Below the pieces are notes generated by a model. The model ran no database searches. It was not told the origin of the DNA and was given only the letters and a program-made list of their open reading frames with translations. Shown here piece by piece: positions 19,201 to 24,738 of a stretch of DNA of 27,110 nucleotides. The stretch is taken from the IMG/VR virus record IMGVR_UViG_3300020450_000079, positions 1 to 27,110 of that record; one strand, given 5' to 3'. How positions within the stretch are numbered: the first letter of the stretch is position 1; the number at the start of each line of letters is the position of its first letter. The DNA is from a virus. A program made the translations under genes and the position numbers.

Positions 19201-20120
19201 TTGAATTTGTAGGTGGTGGTGGAACAGGTGCTGCTGCTACTGCTGTTGTATCTGGTGAGAAAGTTACATCTATCACATTGGACAGTGGTGGATCTAATTA
19301 TACATCTGCACCAGTAATTCGCATCAAACATGGTGCTGGTACTCGTGCATTTGCTACTGCTACTTTGGATGAAAATACTAAAATAATTACTGCTGTTACT
19401 TTATCACCATTGGTTACACCTGAAGCATATAATAATGGATGGGGATATGTAAAGTTAAGTGGTTCTGACCTACAAAGATTTGTTATTGTAAAAGCAGCAG
19501 ATACAACTAATGTAAAACGTTTTAATATTAAAGTAGCACGTGGTAATGGTGTAAATGGTGGTAATTTACCTGAAAATGGTGGAGATGAATTGAAATTGTA
19601 TTACAATACCGATGGAAGTGATATTTTTAATAATTACTTGGGTGTTATAGTTCCAATTCCAACATCAGCAGAAGTGAATAGTCAATACGATGGCACTGGT
19701 TCTGGTAGTAATCCAACCAATTGGTATTGGTATGGTATTGATTTACCATCTGCTGCACAAAAACCAAATGTGCAATTTAAAATTTTACAGGAAAGGAATC
19801 CAGCTGGTGCTGGTAATGATAATGCTGACGCTGATTCAGACCATTATGGTATATGTGATTTCATCTATGAATACAAGGAAACAACTGAATTAAAATTCAT
19901 CCCTGCTGGCAATAAGATGTCAACAAATATTGATAGATTATCATATGAAGTTGAAGGTGCTAGTGATGGATTTTATACTACAGGTGCTACTGGTAATGAT
20001 TCTACTTTCACATTAACATCACAAGTACAACTTGTGCCAGATGCTGCAATTGATCCAGATGAAGATATACCATTAATTGAACCATATCATTTGTGTAAAT
20101 ACCTTATCAAAGCGTTCTAA
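16260..20120 (+). CDS. Tail-collar protein with glycine-rich adhesin-like centre
   Basis: 1286 residues, starting 3 bases after the previous stop. A collar domain is split: residues about 28-100 (GAIVNTFKA...YPGYLYCDGTEYAINDFPALYAVIGNDYGG) and about 187-215 (IYDHWGSTRSLGTFKVPDLKTRKVVGYG) flank an 86-residue insert of the GGSGY type. His motifs HSH (300-302) and HYQHKH (345-350) follow. From about 445 a beta segment (YTGSSSISFPSAWKVMEVELHGGGG) opens a glycine-rich region to about residue 886 with many GGGGGG runs separated by variable loops. A second GGSGY-like segment lies at about 980-1050. The end, YLIKAF, matches the other collar proteins. The domain plan suggests a distal receptor-binding fibre. 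The glycine-rich part recalls T-even gp38-type adhesins, where Gly-rich segments pack as a polyglycine sandwich and the loops between them bind receptors. That comparison is by pattern, not by alignment. Confidence 0.78.
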   Translation: MTVSPAPSYRNTRPNFYTDKASDNTPLGAIVNTFKATTDVYDNQYTPTNAYTVTTGNANTQTNPDYQYPGYLYCDGTEYAINDFPALYAVIGNDYGGSSRQAIEIINGGSGYDAAATITFAAAPSGGTTITANLVIVNGVISGINITDLGAGYVTDPTFTINNAGGGSGLQLELNFGSGGQLESVSQDNIYDHWGSTRSLGTFKVPDLKTRKVVGYGNVFGQGTPSIGLLTLGAGANNGVVKQGGSWYFDKGSQAGYFSLGSITTTGYGNITDDVSTNIIGSQKVHVTMQERRLQRVPDHSHFVYSTKADDTFQFRSGLGGDRYLVNYTNQNARLYGWFPIGGLHYQHKHGLSKSAIESREAATYDVFDWRAGAEGTGSIKYTSPDFYFASGGSGSGTYEEVTETAPSMFRTFTGSPPPLTGSLIGGREVRTGGQEIITYSQDIVYTGSSSISFPSAWKVMEVELHGGGGSGSDGMQAGNDGQDVNFTVVAGGTLIDITAGGGEGGGKSNNYTSGGDGGTVTSSGSAINNGTFTGNASIDGTDGQQGSGQNGQFPGISNPTNPNVAGTGGAGLKGDGSGNILAYGAGSDGKHTQIGGSPVTTTNTYTSQSLQVVNLTTQSEFTNIQFTIKGGKGADSQQGLNPQFTTTNGQVGGVGSQGTTMILEWINPGSSPQWTFGVQAGGQGSRWSGGNGDGIGGAGGSGYGNASGKRGGDGATDDGGGGGGASVVTWNGQLVAGSGGGGGGGGLQNDANYPYNGRNGTNASTLYEPANSSQTVNLLYTGGGTVGGNYGCVGGGGGGGGGGVSISSGGGGGSGGVGGDPTGAGGSGGHGGGGGGQAGRSAYIPTYFNFINASASNGGAGEVIVSYTESNLAWSPGGGGGGGGAYTRYKIEKDELPGASGASLTFNNSAAAGVGGTSNGELPYARVGFGEVTGYEGGFVNTTVGDIIVKANDSTDIFASGAGTGAGGGFKLPTTQVPEVEFVGGGGTGAAATAVVSGEKVTSITLDSGGSNYTSAPVIRIKHGAGTRAFATATLDENTKIITAVTLSPLVTPEAYNNGWGYVKLSGSDLQRFVIVKAADTTNVKRFNIKVARGNGVNGGNLPENGGDELKLYYNTDGSDIFNNYLGVIVPIPTSAEVNSQYDGTGSGSNPTNWYWYGIDLPSAAQKPNVQFKILQERNPAGAGNDNADADSDHYGICDFIYEYKETTELKFIPAGNKMSTNIDRLSYEVEGASDGFYTTGATGNDSTFTLTSQVQLVPDAAIDPDEDIPLIEPYHLCKYLIKAF
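16560..16817 (+). other. GGSGY-type insert inside the collar domain
   Basis: Residues about 101-186 of the third collar protein (AIEIINGGSGYDAAATITF...NGVISGINITDLGAGYVTDPTFTI...) interrupt the collar domain between its CDG...DYGG half and its FKVPDLKTR half. The segment has two GSGY/GAGY turns spaced about 40 residues apart, a motif common in phage virion proteins. A related segment, GGGGTGAAATAVV...SGGSNYTSAPVIRI, lies at about 19198-19410 in the same gene. Confidence 0.7.
17658..18917 (+). repeat. Glycine-rich, GGT/GGA-repeat region
   Basis: About 420 residues dominated by glycine runs (up to about nine in a row) with short variable inserts such as SGSDGMQAGNDGQD, SNNYTSGGDGG and RSAYIPTYFNF. 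The DNA is made of GGT and GGA codons in imperfect microsatellite fashion, so slippage or recombination in frame could change run lengths. The glycine codons mix GGT, GGA and GGC, which argues the composition is kept at protein level. Confidence 0.8.
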
Positions 20121-20132
20121 ATAAACAAGGGA
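20117..20132 (+). promoter_or_regulatory. T4-late-like motif and ribosome binding site
   Basis: CTAAATAA at 20117-20124 overlaps the stop codon of the glycine-rich fibre gene and resembles T4-type late promoter elements (TATAAATA). AAGGGA at 20127-20132 is a plausible but distant Shine-Dalgarno for the ATG at 20146. Such short AT motifs occur by chance in AT-rich DNA. Confidence 0.3.
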
Positions 20133-20145
20133 ACTACTATCTATC

Positions 20146-21021
20146 ATGGCAACACCAGAATTAATATTGCAAGCAGATGCAATACAAAAGACAGTTACAT
20201 ACAGAGGTGTAACTAAGAATATCACTGATACATACTGGACTAGTGACATTGTTCCTGTATTATATCCATTATGGGATAGTGACAAAGATAAGTTAGTGTT
20301 GTTTGCATGGTATTCAAATGATACTTACATGGCACAGAAACGTAAGTACACCAAGAACTTCAAGACTGATACATTCTATTGGAATGATTATGAGATGGAG
20401 GATATTGGTGGCACTGAAGGTAAGAAGGCATTTGATAAGTTCAAAGAAGCATTTTTCCTTGCTGATTCACTAGAAGAAACTGAGTATCAATCAACATTTA
20501 CTAAAGTATATGCTAAAACTTCCTCTGTCAGTTGGTTGTCTGTTAGATTAGCACGTAATTTCTTGCTCACTGAAACTGATTGGGTATTTGTTGAGGATTC
20601 TGGTATCAGTGCTGATGATAAAGAATTATACAAGAAGTATAGAAAGAAATTAAGAGATATTCCTAGTGATGCTTCAACTTCAGATCCTGTTGGAGTTAAG
20701 TTTCCCATCAATCCATCATATTATAAGAATATAATCTTAGATAAAGATGCTAGTGCGGAATATTTAGAAACTGATGATCAGTTTATTACTCTTGCATCTA
20801 CATACTTCAATACATTTAAAGAAAAGATGTCATCTTATCTAATTGTATCTGGACTAACTGAAGGATTGTATAACAAATCATTCCTTGATGAGTTATCAAA
20901 AGCAGGTGTTGTTTACACCAAAGCAGAAGAAACTACAAATGATTATAATTGGACAGAAGATGAAAAAGATAATGTTACTGAACGATTAAATCAATTACTC
21001 AAACAGTTAGAAGAGGAATAA
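20146..21021 (+). CDS. Probable tail (fibre) assembly chaperone
   Basis: 291 residues, ATG start 25 bases after the glycine-rich fibre gene. Residues about 134-190 read R..RNFLLTETDW...D......YKKYRKKLRDIPSD......VKFPINP. This matches, by eye, the signature of phage tail assembly chaperone proteins (R...L..TDW...D......YR..LRDIP), small proteins usually encoded straight after tail fibre genes and needed to fold or assemble them. The position directly downstream of three collar/fibre genes agrees. The first 130 residues (DTYWTSDIVPVLYPLWDSDKDKLVLFAWYSNDTYMAQ) and the charged helical C-terminus (LNQLLKQLEEE) are not recognised. It could also be a virion component that merely carries this motif. 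No signal peptide or membrane segment is visible. Confidence 0.55.
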   Translation: MATPELILQADAIQKTVTYRGVTKNITDTYWTSDIVPVLYPLWDSDKDKLVLFAWYSNDTYMAQKRKYTKNFKTDTFYWNDYEMEDIGGTEGKKAFDKFKEAFFLADSLEETEYQSTFTKVYAKTSSVSWLSVRLARNFLLTETDWVFVEDSGISADDKELYKKYRKKLRDIPSDASTSDPVGVKFPINPSYYKNIILDKDASAEYLETDDQFITLASTYFNTFKEKMSSYLIVSGLTEGLYNKSFLDELSKAGVVYTKAEETTNDYNWTEDEKDNVTERLNQLLKQLEEE

Positions 21022-21024
21022 ACA

Positions 21025-21378
21025 ATGAATGAACTTAATGTTTGGGATACAATTGAATCATATTGTAAAACCAATGATACATGCATTATACATTTTGTCA
21101 ATGATAAGATAAAAACTGCTGACGATGCTAAGAAAGCAGAAGTATGGGCATGGTATCAAAATTTTGCTGATGAAGAGGTTTTAATATTGATGAAGACCTT
21201 GGGTGATTGGGATATGATTCCTGTCGGTAATGTAGATCAGGCAATTGCTAATGCTGTAGCATGGTTTCCAAAGAAAGAGGATTGTCCTGACGAGTATCAT
21301 CACTGGACATGTCATGTGATAGGCAAGACTGGAGATTTTGAGTATAGGAATGTGGACAGTCCACCGTCAAATTCGTAG
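21025..21378 (+). CDS. Hypothetical protein, last gene of the structural operon
   Basis: 117 residues, ATG 3 bases after the previous stop (TAAACAATG), followed 20 bases after its own stop by a strong terminator, so it ends the long virion operon. The sequence is acidic and rich in tryptophan (VWDTIESYC, VWAWYQNFADEEVL, LGDWDMIPV, AVAWFPKKEDCPDEYHHWTCHVI). I believe similar small proteins occur in T4-like cyanophages without an assigned role. There are no membrane segments. Co-transcription with the fibre and chaperone genes suggests a virion or assembly role, but this is context only. Confidence 0.7.
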   Translation: MNELNVWDTIESYCKTNDTCIIHFVNDKIKTADDAKKAEVWAWYQNFADEEVLILMKTLGDWDMIPVGNVDQAIANAVAWFPKKEDCPDEYHHWTCHVIGKTGDFEYRNVDSPPSNS

Positions 21379-21398
21379 GACACATTACAAACTGTCAC

Positions 21399-21422
21399 AA
21401 GCACCCACACAGGGTGCTTTTT
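21399..21422 (+). terminator. Intrinsic terminator closing the structural operon
   Basis: An 8-bp stem AAGCACCC / GGGTGCTT (21399-21406 with 21412-21419) with an ACACA loop, running into a T tract (21418-21422). It lies 20 bases after the stop at 21378. Confidence 0.9.
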
Positions 21423-21424
21423 AA

Positions 21425-21433
21425 TGCTATGAT
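21425..21433 (+). promoter_or_regulatory. Extended -10 promoter for the structured RNA
   Basis: TGCTATGAT is an extended -10 element (TGn plus TATGAT) directly after the terminator T tract. No -35 is seen, which is typical of extended -10 promoters. A start about 7 bases downstream (near 21440) would fall at the 5' end of the long closing helix at 21436, supporting a separate transcript. Confidence 0.6.
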
Positions 21434-21435
21434 AT

Positions 21436-21640
21436 ATGTGTTGAGAGGATATGTGGTTCTCTAGCCCCAAACCTACTGACTAGTCTGACTTAGAAGCAGA
21501 CACATGACCGTTGGTAGAAACCTATTACTGCACAGACAGATGGTTGAAAGTGGTGGGGGTACAGGTGCAAGCGATTCCCTAGAGTTAAATTTGGGCATAT
21601 AGGTGAAACCTATGTTGATGCCCCACTCCTCTCAACACAT
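21436..21640 (+). ncRNA. Candidate structured RNA of about 205 nt, family unknown
   Basis: Bases 21436-21449 (ATGTGTTGAGAGGA) are perfectly complementary to 21627-21640 (TCCTCTCAACACAT), a 14-bp helix closing 177 nt. After a 3-base bulge it can continue GTGG/CCAC (21453-21456 with 21623-21626). Inside are a long arm opened by CTCTAG/CTAGAG (21459-21464 with 21579-21584) with CCCC facing GGGGG (21465-21468, 21555-21559), a hairpin GTCTG/CAGAC (21483-21487 with 21497-21501), and a separate hairpin GGCAT/ATGCC (21594-21598 with 21618-21622) capped by ATAGGT-GAA-ACCTAT. The whole resembles a three-way junction. The segment is visibly more GC-rich than its surroundings and has no good ORF. It may be a free RNA made from the promoter at 21425, or a leader for the gene at 21661. 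I do not recognise tmRNA, RNase P, 6S or intron signatures. Confidence 0.65.
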
Positions 21641-21660
21641 TATTCTATATTATTACAGTC

Positions 21661-21903
21661 ATGCTTTCTCAATTGAACAAGGACATTGATTACTGCACAC
21701 GTGTGTTGGAATGTAATGCAGAGCAGACTGATGAACTCATTGCTGCTGCTGAACGATTAACTGTAAACGTAGAATATTTCTGCGAAGAGTTTATTGTTGT
21801 ACCTGAAGATGAGAATCCATTAAAGTATCAAGATGAAGATTTCATGGATATAGATGGATTCAATTCATATCATGGTATCTACTTTGAAGAAGTAGATCAA
21901 TAG
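21661..21903 (+). CDS. Small acidic hypothetical protein downstream of the structured RNA
   Basis: 80 residues (MLSQLNKDIDYCTRVLECNAEQTDELIAAAER...). The N-terminal half looks helical. The C-terminal half is strongly acidic (VVPEDENP, YQDEDFMDIDG, YFEEVDQ). No ribosome binding site precedes the ATG (CTATATTATTACAGTC). A possible -10 TATATT at 21646-21651 would start a nearly leaderless message; the other option is read-through from the structured RNA. The gene is followed 30 bases later by a clear terminator, so it forms a single-gene unit. No family recognised. Confidence 0.65.
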   Translation: MLSQLNKDIDYCTRVLECNAEQTDELIAAAERLTVNVEYFCEEFIVVPEDENPLKYQDEDFMDIDGFNSYHGIYFEEVDQ

Positions 21904-21933
21904 AATAAGTGACAATTATTTTACTGGCACACT

Positions 21934-21957
21934 AGACCTCTATATGAGGTCTTTTTT
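21934..21957 (+). terminator. Intrinsic terminator
   Basis: A 7-bp stem AGACCTC / GAGGTCT with a TATAT loop followed by six T (21952-21957), 30 bases after the stop at 21903. Confidence 0.9.
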
Positions 21958-21965
21958 GCTATAAT
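21957..21965 (+). promoter_or_regulatory. Extended -10 promoter TGCTATAAT
   Basis: TGCTATAAT begins within the end of the terminator T tract, the same arrangement as at 21425. The leader continues with TTAACAAACAAGAAC before the ATG at 21988, similar to the cassettes at 25040 and 25341. Confidence 0.65.
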
Positions 21966-21987
21966 AATATTATTAACAAACAAGAAC

Positions 21988-22185
21988 ATGATCGCATCTG
22001 AATTTTTTGGTATGACATTTTGGTTTGATGATCACAATGACCTAATGTATTGCCCCACATATACAACAGGAGCACCAGCACTAGACCAATCAGGTTACGT
22101 TTGCGAATGGGATGATTGGGAAGGTGTTGACATGAGCGAATTATTTGCTATAGTATCAAAGTTAATCACACTCAAGGTATCTTAA
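21988..22185 (+). CDS. Small acidic protein, family A copy 1
   Basis: 65 residues. The core FFGMTFWFDDHNDLMYCPTY...YVCEWDDWEGVDMSELF aligns with the protein at 24739 (HFGRTFWLDENDDFCSAPTY...YVSEWDMEGVDFDKLF) and more weakly with that at 25859. It has about 11 acidic and 2 lysine residues, so it is strongly negative, and is rich in aromatics. I believe related short proteins are common in marine T4-like phages, function unknown. It has its own promoter and leader after a terminator and starts a run of closely packed genes leading to the possible nuclease and methyltransferase. A regulator, or a DNA-mimic inhibitor, would fit the charge, but this is speculation. Confidence 0.75.
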   Translation: MIASEFFGMTFWFDDHNDLMYCPTYTTGAPALDQSGYVCEWDDWEGVDMSELFAIVSKLITLKVS

Positions 22186-22187
22186 TC

Positions 22188-22415
22188 ATGGATGTTATTC
22201 TTGAAAAGTTCCCATACCGTTATGTTCAAGACGGTATCATTAAACTAAATGGTAAACCAGACTATCGTATTCAAAAATACAATGAGTATACTAAAAGATA
22301 CAACGACATGTATCTTTGTGATAATGTCATTCAATTTGATCTTGCGATAGAGGATACTGATTATACTAAATGGTTGGATCCTGAAGGTGTACCATGCTAT
22401 GTTAAGGATGACTGA
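22188..22415 (+). CDS. Hypothetical protein (75 aa)
   Basis: ATG two bases after the previous stop. Its TGA shares a base with the next start (TGATG at 22413-22417), which implies translational coupling to the possible nuclease gene. The sequence is tyrosine-rich (FPYRYVQDG, DYRIQKYNEYTKRYNDMYLCD) with mixed charge and no recognised motif. There is no membrane segment. Confidence 0.7.
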   Translation: MDVILEKFPYRYVQDGIIKLNGKPDYRIQKYNEYTKRYNDMYLCDNVIQFDLAIEDTDYTKWLDPEGVPCYVKDD

Positions 22416-23008
22416 TGTTTTCAACAAAATTTCTTAAATTAGCAGTGGGTCGTTCGTTGGGTAAACCAACAGAAAATCAAGGTGAACTGTTTGAAGAATT
22501 GTACAATGAGTACATGGCAGATTCAAACAGTTCATCTTTACGTGAACAAATAACTGCTGCTGTTGCAGGGTGCAAGACAATTCCTGGAAAATTAGGTAGA
22601 GATGCTATTGATATCAATGGTATTGAGAAAGAAATTAAACCTAAAAATTATACAGGTAAACGCACTAACGGCAGTGGTTGTTTTAATGATTACACTAGAA
22701 ATAGATATGAGAGAGATTTGAGTGTTAATCTACCAATTATATCTTCACTTTTTGCTGAAGGTATGCTAATATATGTTGTAGAGTTTAAGTTTGACTCTAT
22801 CAGCAATAGACTCAACGATCAAATCGTACGAATATGTGAAGAACAAGGTAACAGATATGTTCGTTCTTGTTCTTGGACTTATGCTCATTGGATTGATGAT
22901 CCTGACCTGATAGTCCACTACATAAACAAAGACTTACTCAAAGAACATTACCAATATGGTGAGGGTGTTGTAGTGAGTCCCTTATATAAAAAACTAATTT
23001 GCTTGTAA
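22415..23008 (+). CDS. Possible PD-(D/E)xK-type nuclease
   Basis: 197 residues, start overlapping the previous stop by one base. The segment at residues 61-80 (GRDAIDINGIEKEIKPKNYT) has the spacing of a PD-(D/E)xK nuclease core: aspartates at 63 and 66, then E73-I-K75 on a predicted strand. It is followed by GSGCFNDYTRNRYERDL (86-102), which looks like a substrate-contact or structural segment. A second E-x-K follows a hydrophobic strand at 119-126 (IYVVEFKF), so the catalytic assignment is ambiguous. A methyltransferase lies 0.8 kb downstream in the same run of genes, as in restriction-modification loci, and three small genes lie between. Alternatives are a host-DNA-degrading nuclease, a homing-type enzyme, or a non-catalytic protein. 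I do not recognise a named restriction enzyme. Confidence 0.45.
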   Translation: MFSTKFLKLAVGRSLGKPTENQGELFEELYNEYMADSNSSSLREQITAAVAGCKTIPGKLGRDAIDINGIEKEIKPKNYTGKRTNGSGCFNDYTRNRYERDLSVNLPIISSLFAEGMLIYVVEFKFDSISNRLNDQIVRICEEQGNRYVRSCSWTYAHWIDDPDLIVHYINKDLLKEHYQYGEGVVVSPLYKKLICL

Positions 23009-23009
23009 C

Positions 23010-23273
23010 ATGCCTGTTTACAGAGACTATGAGATACGTATCAATCTTAATGAATTGATTGAGAAACGTATTCCATGCTGTGATCTATTGCATCCTAATC
23101 ACTGTTTTACAGAGGATCAGATTGCACAGATTGCACATGATATCAATATGGATTTGAATTTACATCCAATATTTCATCAGATTGATGAACACATCATGAG
23201 ATATGTTGATGCTGCTGGCATTGATAATAGAGATCATTGGGTAGAACCACATTTACCAGACCTGAAAGAATAA
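23010..23273 (+). CDS. Hypothetical protein (87 aa)
   Basis: ATG one base after the preceding stop and TAA overlapping the next ATG (TAATG at 23271-23275), so it is translationally coupled on both sides. It contains many histidines and acidic residues (HPNHCFTEDQIAQIAHDINMDLNLHPIFHQIDEHIMRY is visible across residues about 28-65) and a CC pair (IPCCDLLHP). This could be a metal-binding helical protein, but no family is recognised. Confidence 0.7.
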   Translation: MPVYRDYEIRINLNELIEKRIPCCDLLHPNHCFTEDQIAQIAHDINMDLNLHPIFHQIDEHIMRYVDAAGIDNRDHWVEPHLPDLKE

Positions 23274-23599
23274 TGGAACAAGAACTAACATCCTATGAGA
23301 AATGGGATAGAGCAAAGACTCTAGTATTAGAATCATTGTACAAACCTGATGATAGACTTAGGGGTTGTGCTCATAACCAACAATGTTACAATGATTTGAT
23401 TCAAATACGTGATCAAGTCATTGAGTATGTACAAAACATGAGTAATCCTCGTAAGTTTATTGATGAGGGAAAATCTATTCCTACGTTGCCAGAATATCCT
23501 GTTGCAACTGAATCATATGTTGAATCAAAATCATATGAATACGCTGCTGATATTACTATGAGAGATATAGTAAGATTTCAACGTGGCAGTTCGCTATGA
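23273..23599 (+). CDS. Hypothetical protein (108 aa)
   Basis: The ATG at 23273 is preferred over upstream in-frame starts because it overlaps the preceding stop by one base and is preceded by GAAAGAA. The protein begins MEQELTSYEKWDRAKTLVLESLY and has a helical N-terminal half (YNDLIQIRDQVIEYVQNM) and a less structured, proline-containing C-terminal part. Its last codons overlap the next gene by 4 bases (ATGA). No motif recognised. Confidence 0.7.
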   Translation: MEQELTSYEKWDRAKTLVLESLYKPDDRLRGCAHNQQCYNDLIQIRDQVIEYVQNMSNPRKFIDEGKSIPTLPEYPVATESYVESKSYEYAADITMRDIVRFQRGSSL

Positions 23600-23790
23600 A
23601 AAAATTCCCATTTAATGTGGGTGATCGTGTAAGATATCAGGATGACCAAGGGTTCATCACATTTATAGACACTCACTACTTCACGCTATGCGTTAGAGAA
23701 TGGGAAGATAAAGGAAAGAAGAACGGTGTAGGGCAATGCAACTTGTTAGTATATCGCCAATATTGGAGAGAGGTTGAAAGATTATCGTGA
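23596..23790 (+). CDS. Small SH3-like beta protein (64 aa)
   Basis: Overlaps the previous gene by 4 bases (ATGA) and the methyltransferase start by 4 bases (GTGA). The pattern VGDRVRYQDDQGFITFIDTHYFTLCV is that of a small five-strand SH3-like barrel, as found in many short phage proteins. The C-terminus WREVERLS is likely a helix. Tight coupling to the methyltransferase suggests co-expression. The fold call is by eye. Confidence 0.65.
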   Translation: MKKFPFNVGDRVRYQDDQGFITFIDTHYFTLCVREWEDKGKKNGVGQCNLLVYRQYWREVERLS

Positions 23791-24716
23791 AAGATACTGT
23801 TATGTTTGGTGATTGTAGAGATACAATACCAAAAATTAATGAACCAATACAAATGTGTGTTACATCACCACCGTACTATGGTCTGAGAGATTATGGTGGT
23901 GAGGATAATCAGATAGGACAAGAAGAATCACCAGAGGAATATATTGAAAATATGGTGGATGTCTTCCGTAAGGTACGTGATGTGCTTGCGGATGATGGTA
24001 CATTGTGGTTGAATATTGGTGATAGTTATTATAATTATAGACCTGGTAAAGGACAAGCATTAGTTAAACAATCTGTATCAAATACAAAACAAGATCTACC
24101 TGACTCATGCCCACGCAGGGGTAATAAGTTAGAAGGATTGAAAGAGAAAGATCTCATTGGTATACCTTGGATGTTAGCATTCGCATTACGTGCGGATGGA
24201 TGGTATTTGAGACAGGATATTATATGGCACAAACCTAATCCAATGCCTGAGAGTGTGAGAGATAGATGCACAAAATCACATGAGTATTTGTTTTTACTGA
24301 GTAAGAGTAGAAAGTATTATTATGACAATGAAGCAATCAAAGAACCTGCTAGGGACTGGGGCACTCGCAACCGTAGTAAAGGTAAGTATCATAATGTTGG
24401 CACTGGTTTATCCCCTCATACAGGTTTGTCTAAATCATACCCAACTAAAAACAAACGAAGTGTGTGGTCTGTTACCAACAAACCATACAAGGGTGCTCAC
24501 TTCGCTGTGTTTCCACCTGATTTGATTGAACCATGTATTAAAGCAGGTAGTAGAGTGGGTGATACTATTTTAGATCCGTTCATGGGTAGTGGCACTAGTG
24601 CGATGGTAGCGAAGAAACTATCACGATACTATATTGGATGCGAATTGCACGAAGACTATGCCAGTTTACAAAGTGACCGCATTTCCACCATTCCAAACAA
24701 ATTGCCATTATACTAG
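23787..24716 (+). CDS. DNA methyltransferase, beta-class N4-cytosine/N6-adenine type
   Basis: 309 residues from a GTG start that overlaps the previous stop by 4 bases; ATG at 23802 is an alternative. Motif IV TSPPYYGLRDYG is at residues 26-37, followed by DDGTLWLNIGDSY, then LIGIPWMLAFALRADGWYLRQDIIWHKPNPMPESV, TKSHEYLFLLSKS, and the SAM-binding motif I LDPFMGSGTSAMVA at about 262-275, with YIGCEL after it. The order IV then I defines the beta class (N6_N4_Mtase family). It transfers a methyl group from S-adenosylmethionine to a base in a short DNA site; TSPPY is more usual for N4-cytosine, though not decisive. Members of this family are common in phages as orphan enzymes protecting against host restriction. 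Here a possible nuclease lies nearby, so a phage-borne restriction-modification pair is an alternative. Confidence 0.93.
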   Translation: MKDTVMFGDCRDTIPKINEPIQMCVTSPPYYGLRDYGGEDNQIGQEESPEEYIENMVDVFRKVRDVLADDGTLWLNIGDSYYNYRPGKGQALVKQSVSNTKQDLPDSCPRRGNKLEGLKEKDLIGIPWMLAFALRADGWYLRQDIIWHKPNPMPESVRDRCTKSHEYLFLLSKSRKYYYDNEAIKEPARDWGTRNRSKGKYHNVGTGLSPHTGLSKSYPTKNKRSVWSVTNKPYKGAHFAVFPPDLIEPCIKAGSRVGDTILDPFMGSGTSAMVAKKLSRYYIGCELHEDYASLQSDRISTIPNKLPLY

Positions 24717-24735
24717 GTACATACCAATCAAAGGA
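24709..24735 (+). promoter_or_regulatory. Promoter-leader cassette, diverged copy
   Basis: Starts with TATACT inside the end of the methyltransferase gene and continues to AAAGGA. It matches the 27-base cassettes at 25040 and 25341 at 23 of 27 positions. It ends 3 bases before the ATG at 24739. There is no terminator in front of it, unlike the other copies. Confidence 0.55.
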
Positions 24736-24738
24736 CTC

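Noticed and set aside
18800-19276. 158-residue proline-rich frame on the minus strand
   Set aside because: It is the complement of glycine-codon runs (GGT/GGA read as proline-rich codons) in the fibre gene.
21436-21640. The structured RNA as a tmRNA, RNase P RNA, tRNA cluster or group I intron
   Set aside because: I see no tRNA-like acceptor and T arm, no CCA end, no conserved RNase P or intron core sequence; the short ATG frame inside (10 codons) is not a plausible tag.
24634-24738. Longer N-terminus for the small acidic protein at 24739
   Set aside because: It overlaps the methyltransferase C-terminus, while the ATG at 24739 has a ribosome binding site and matches the start of its paralogue.
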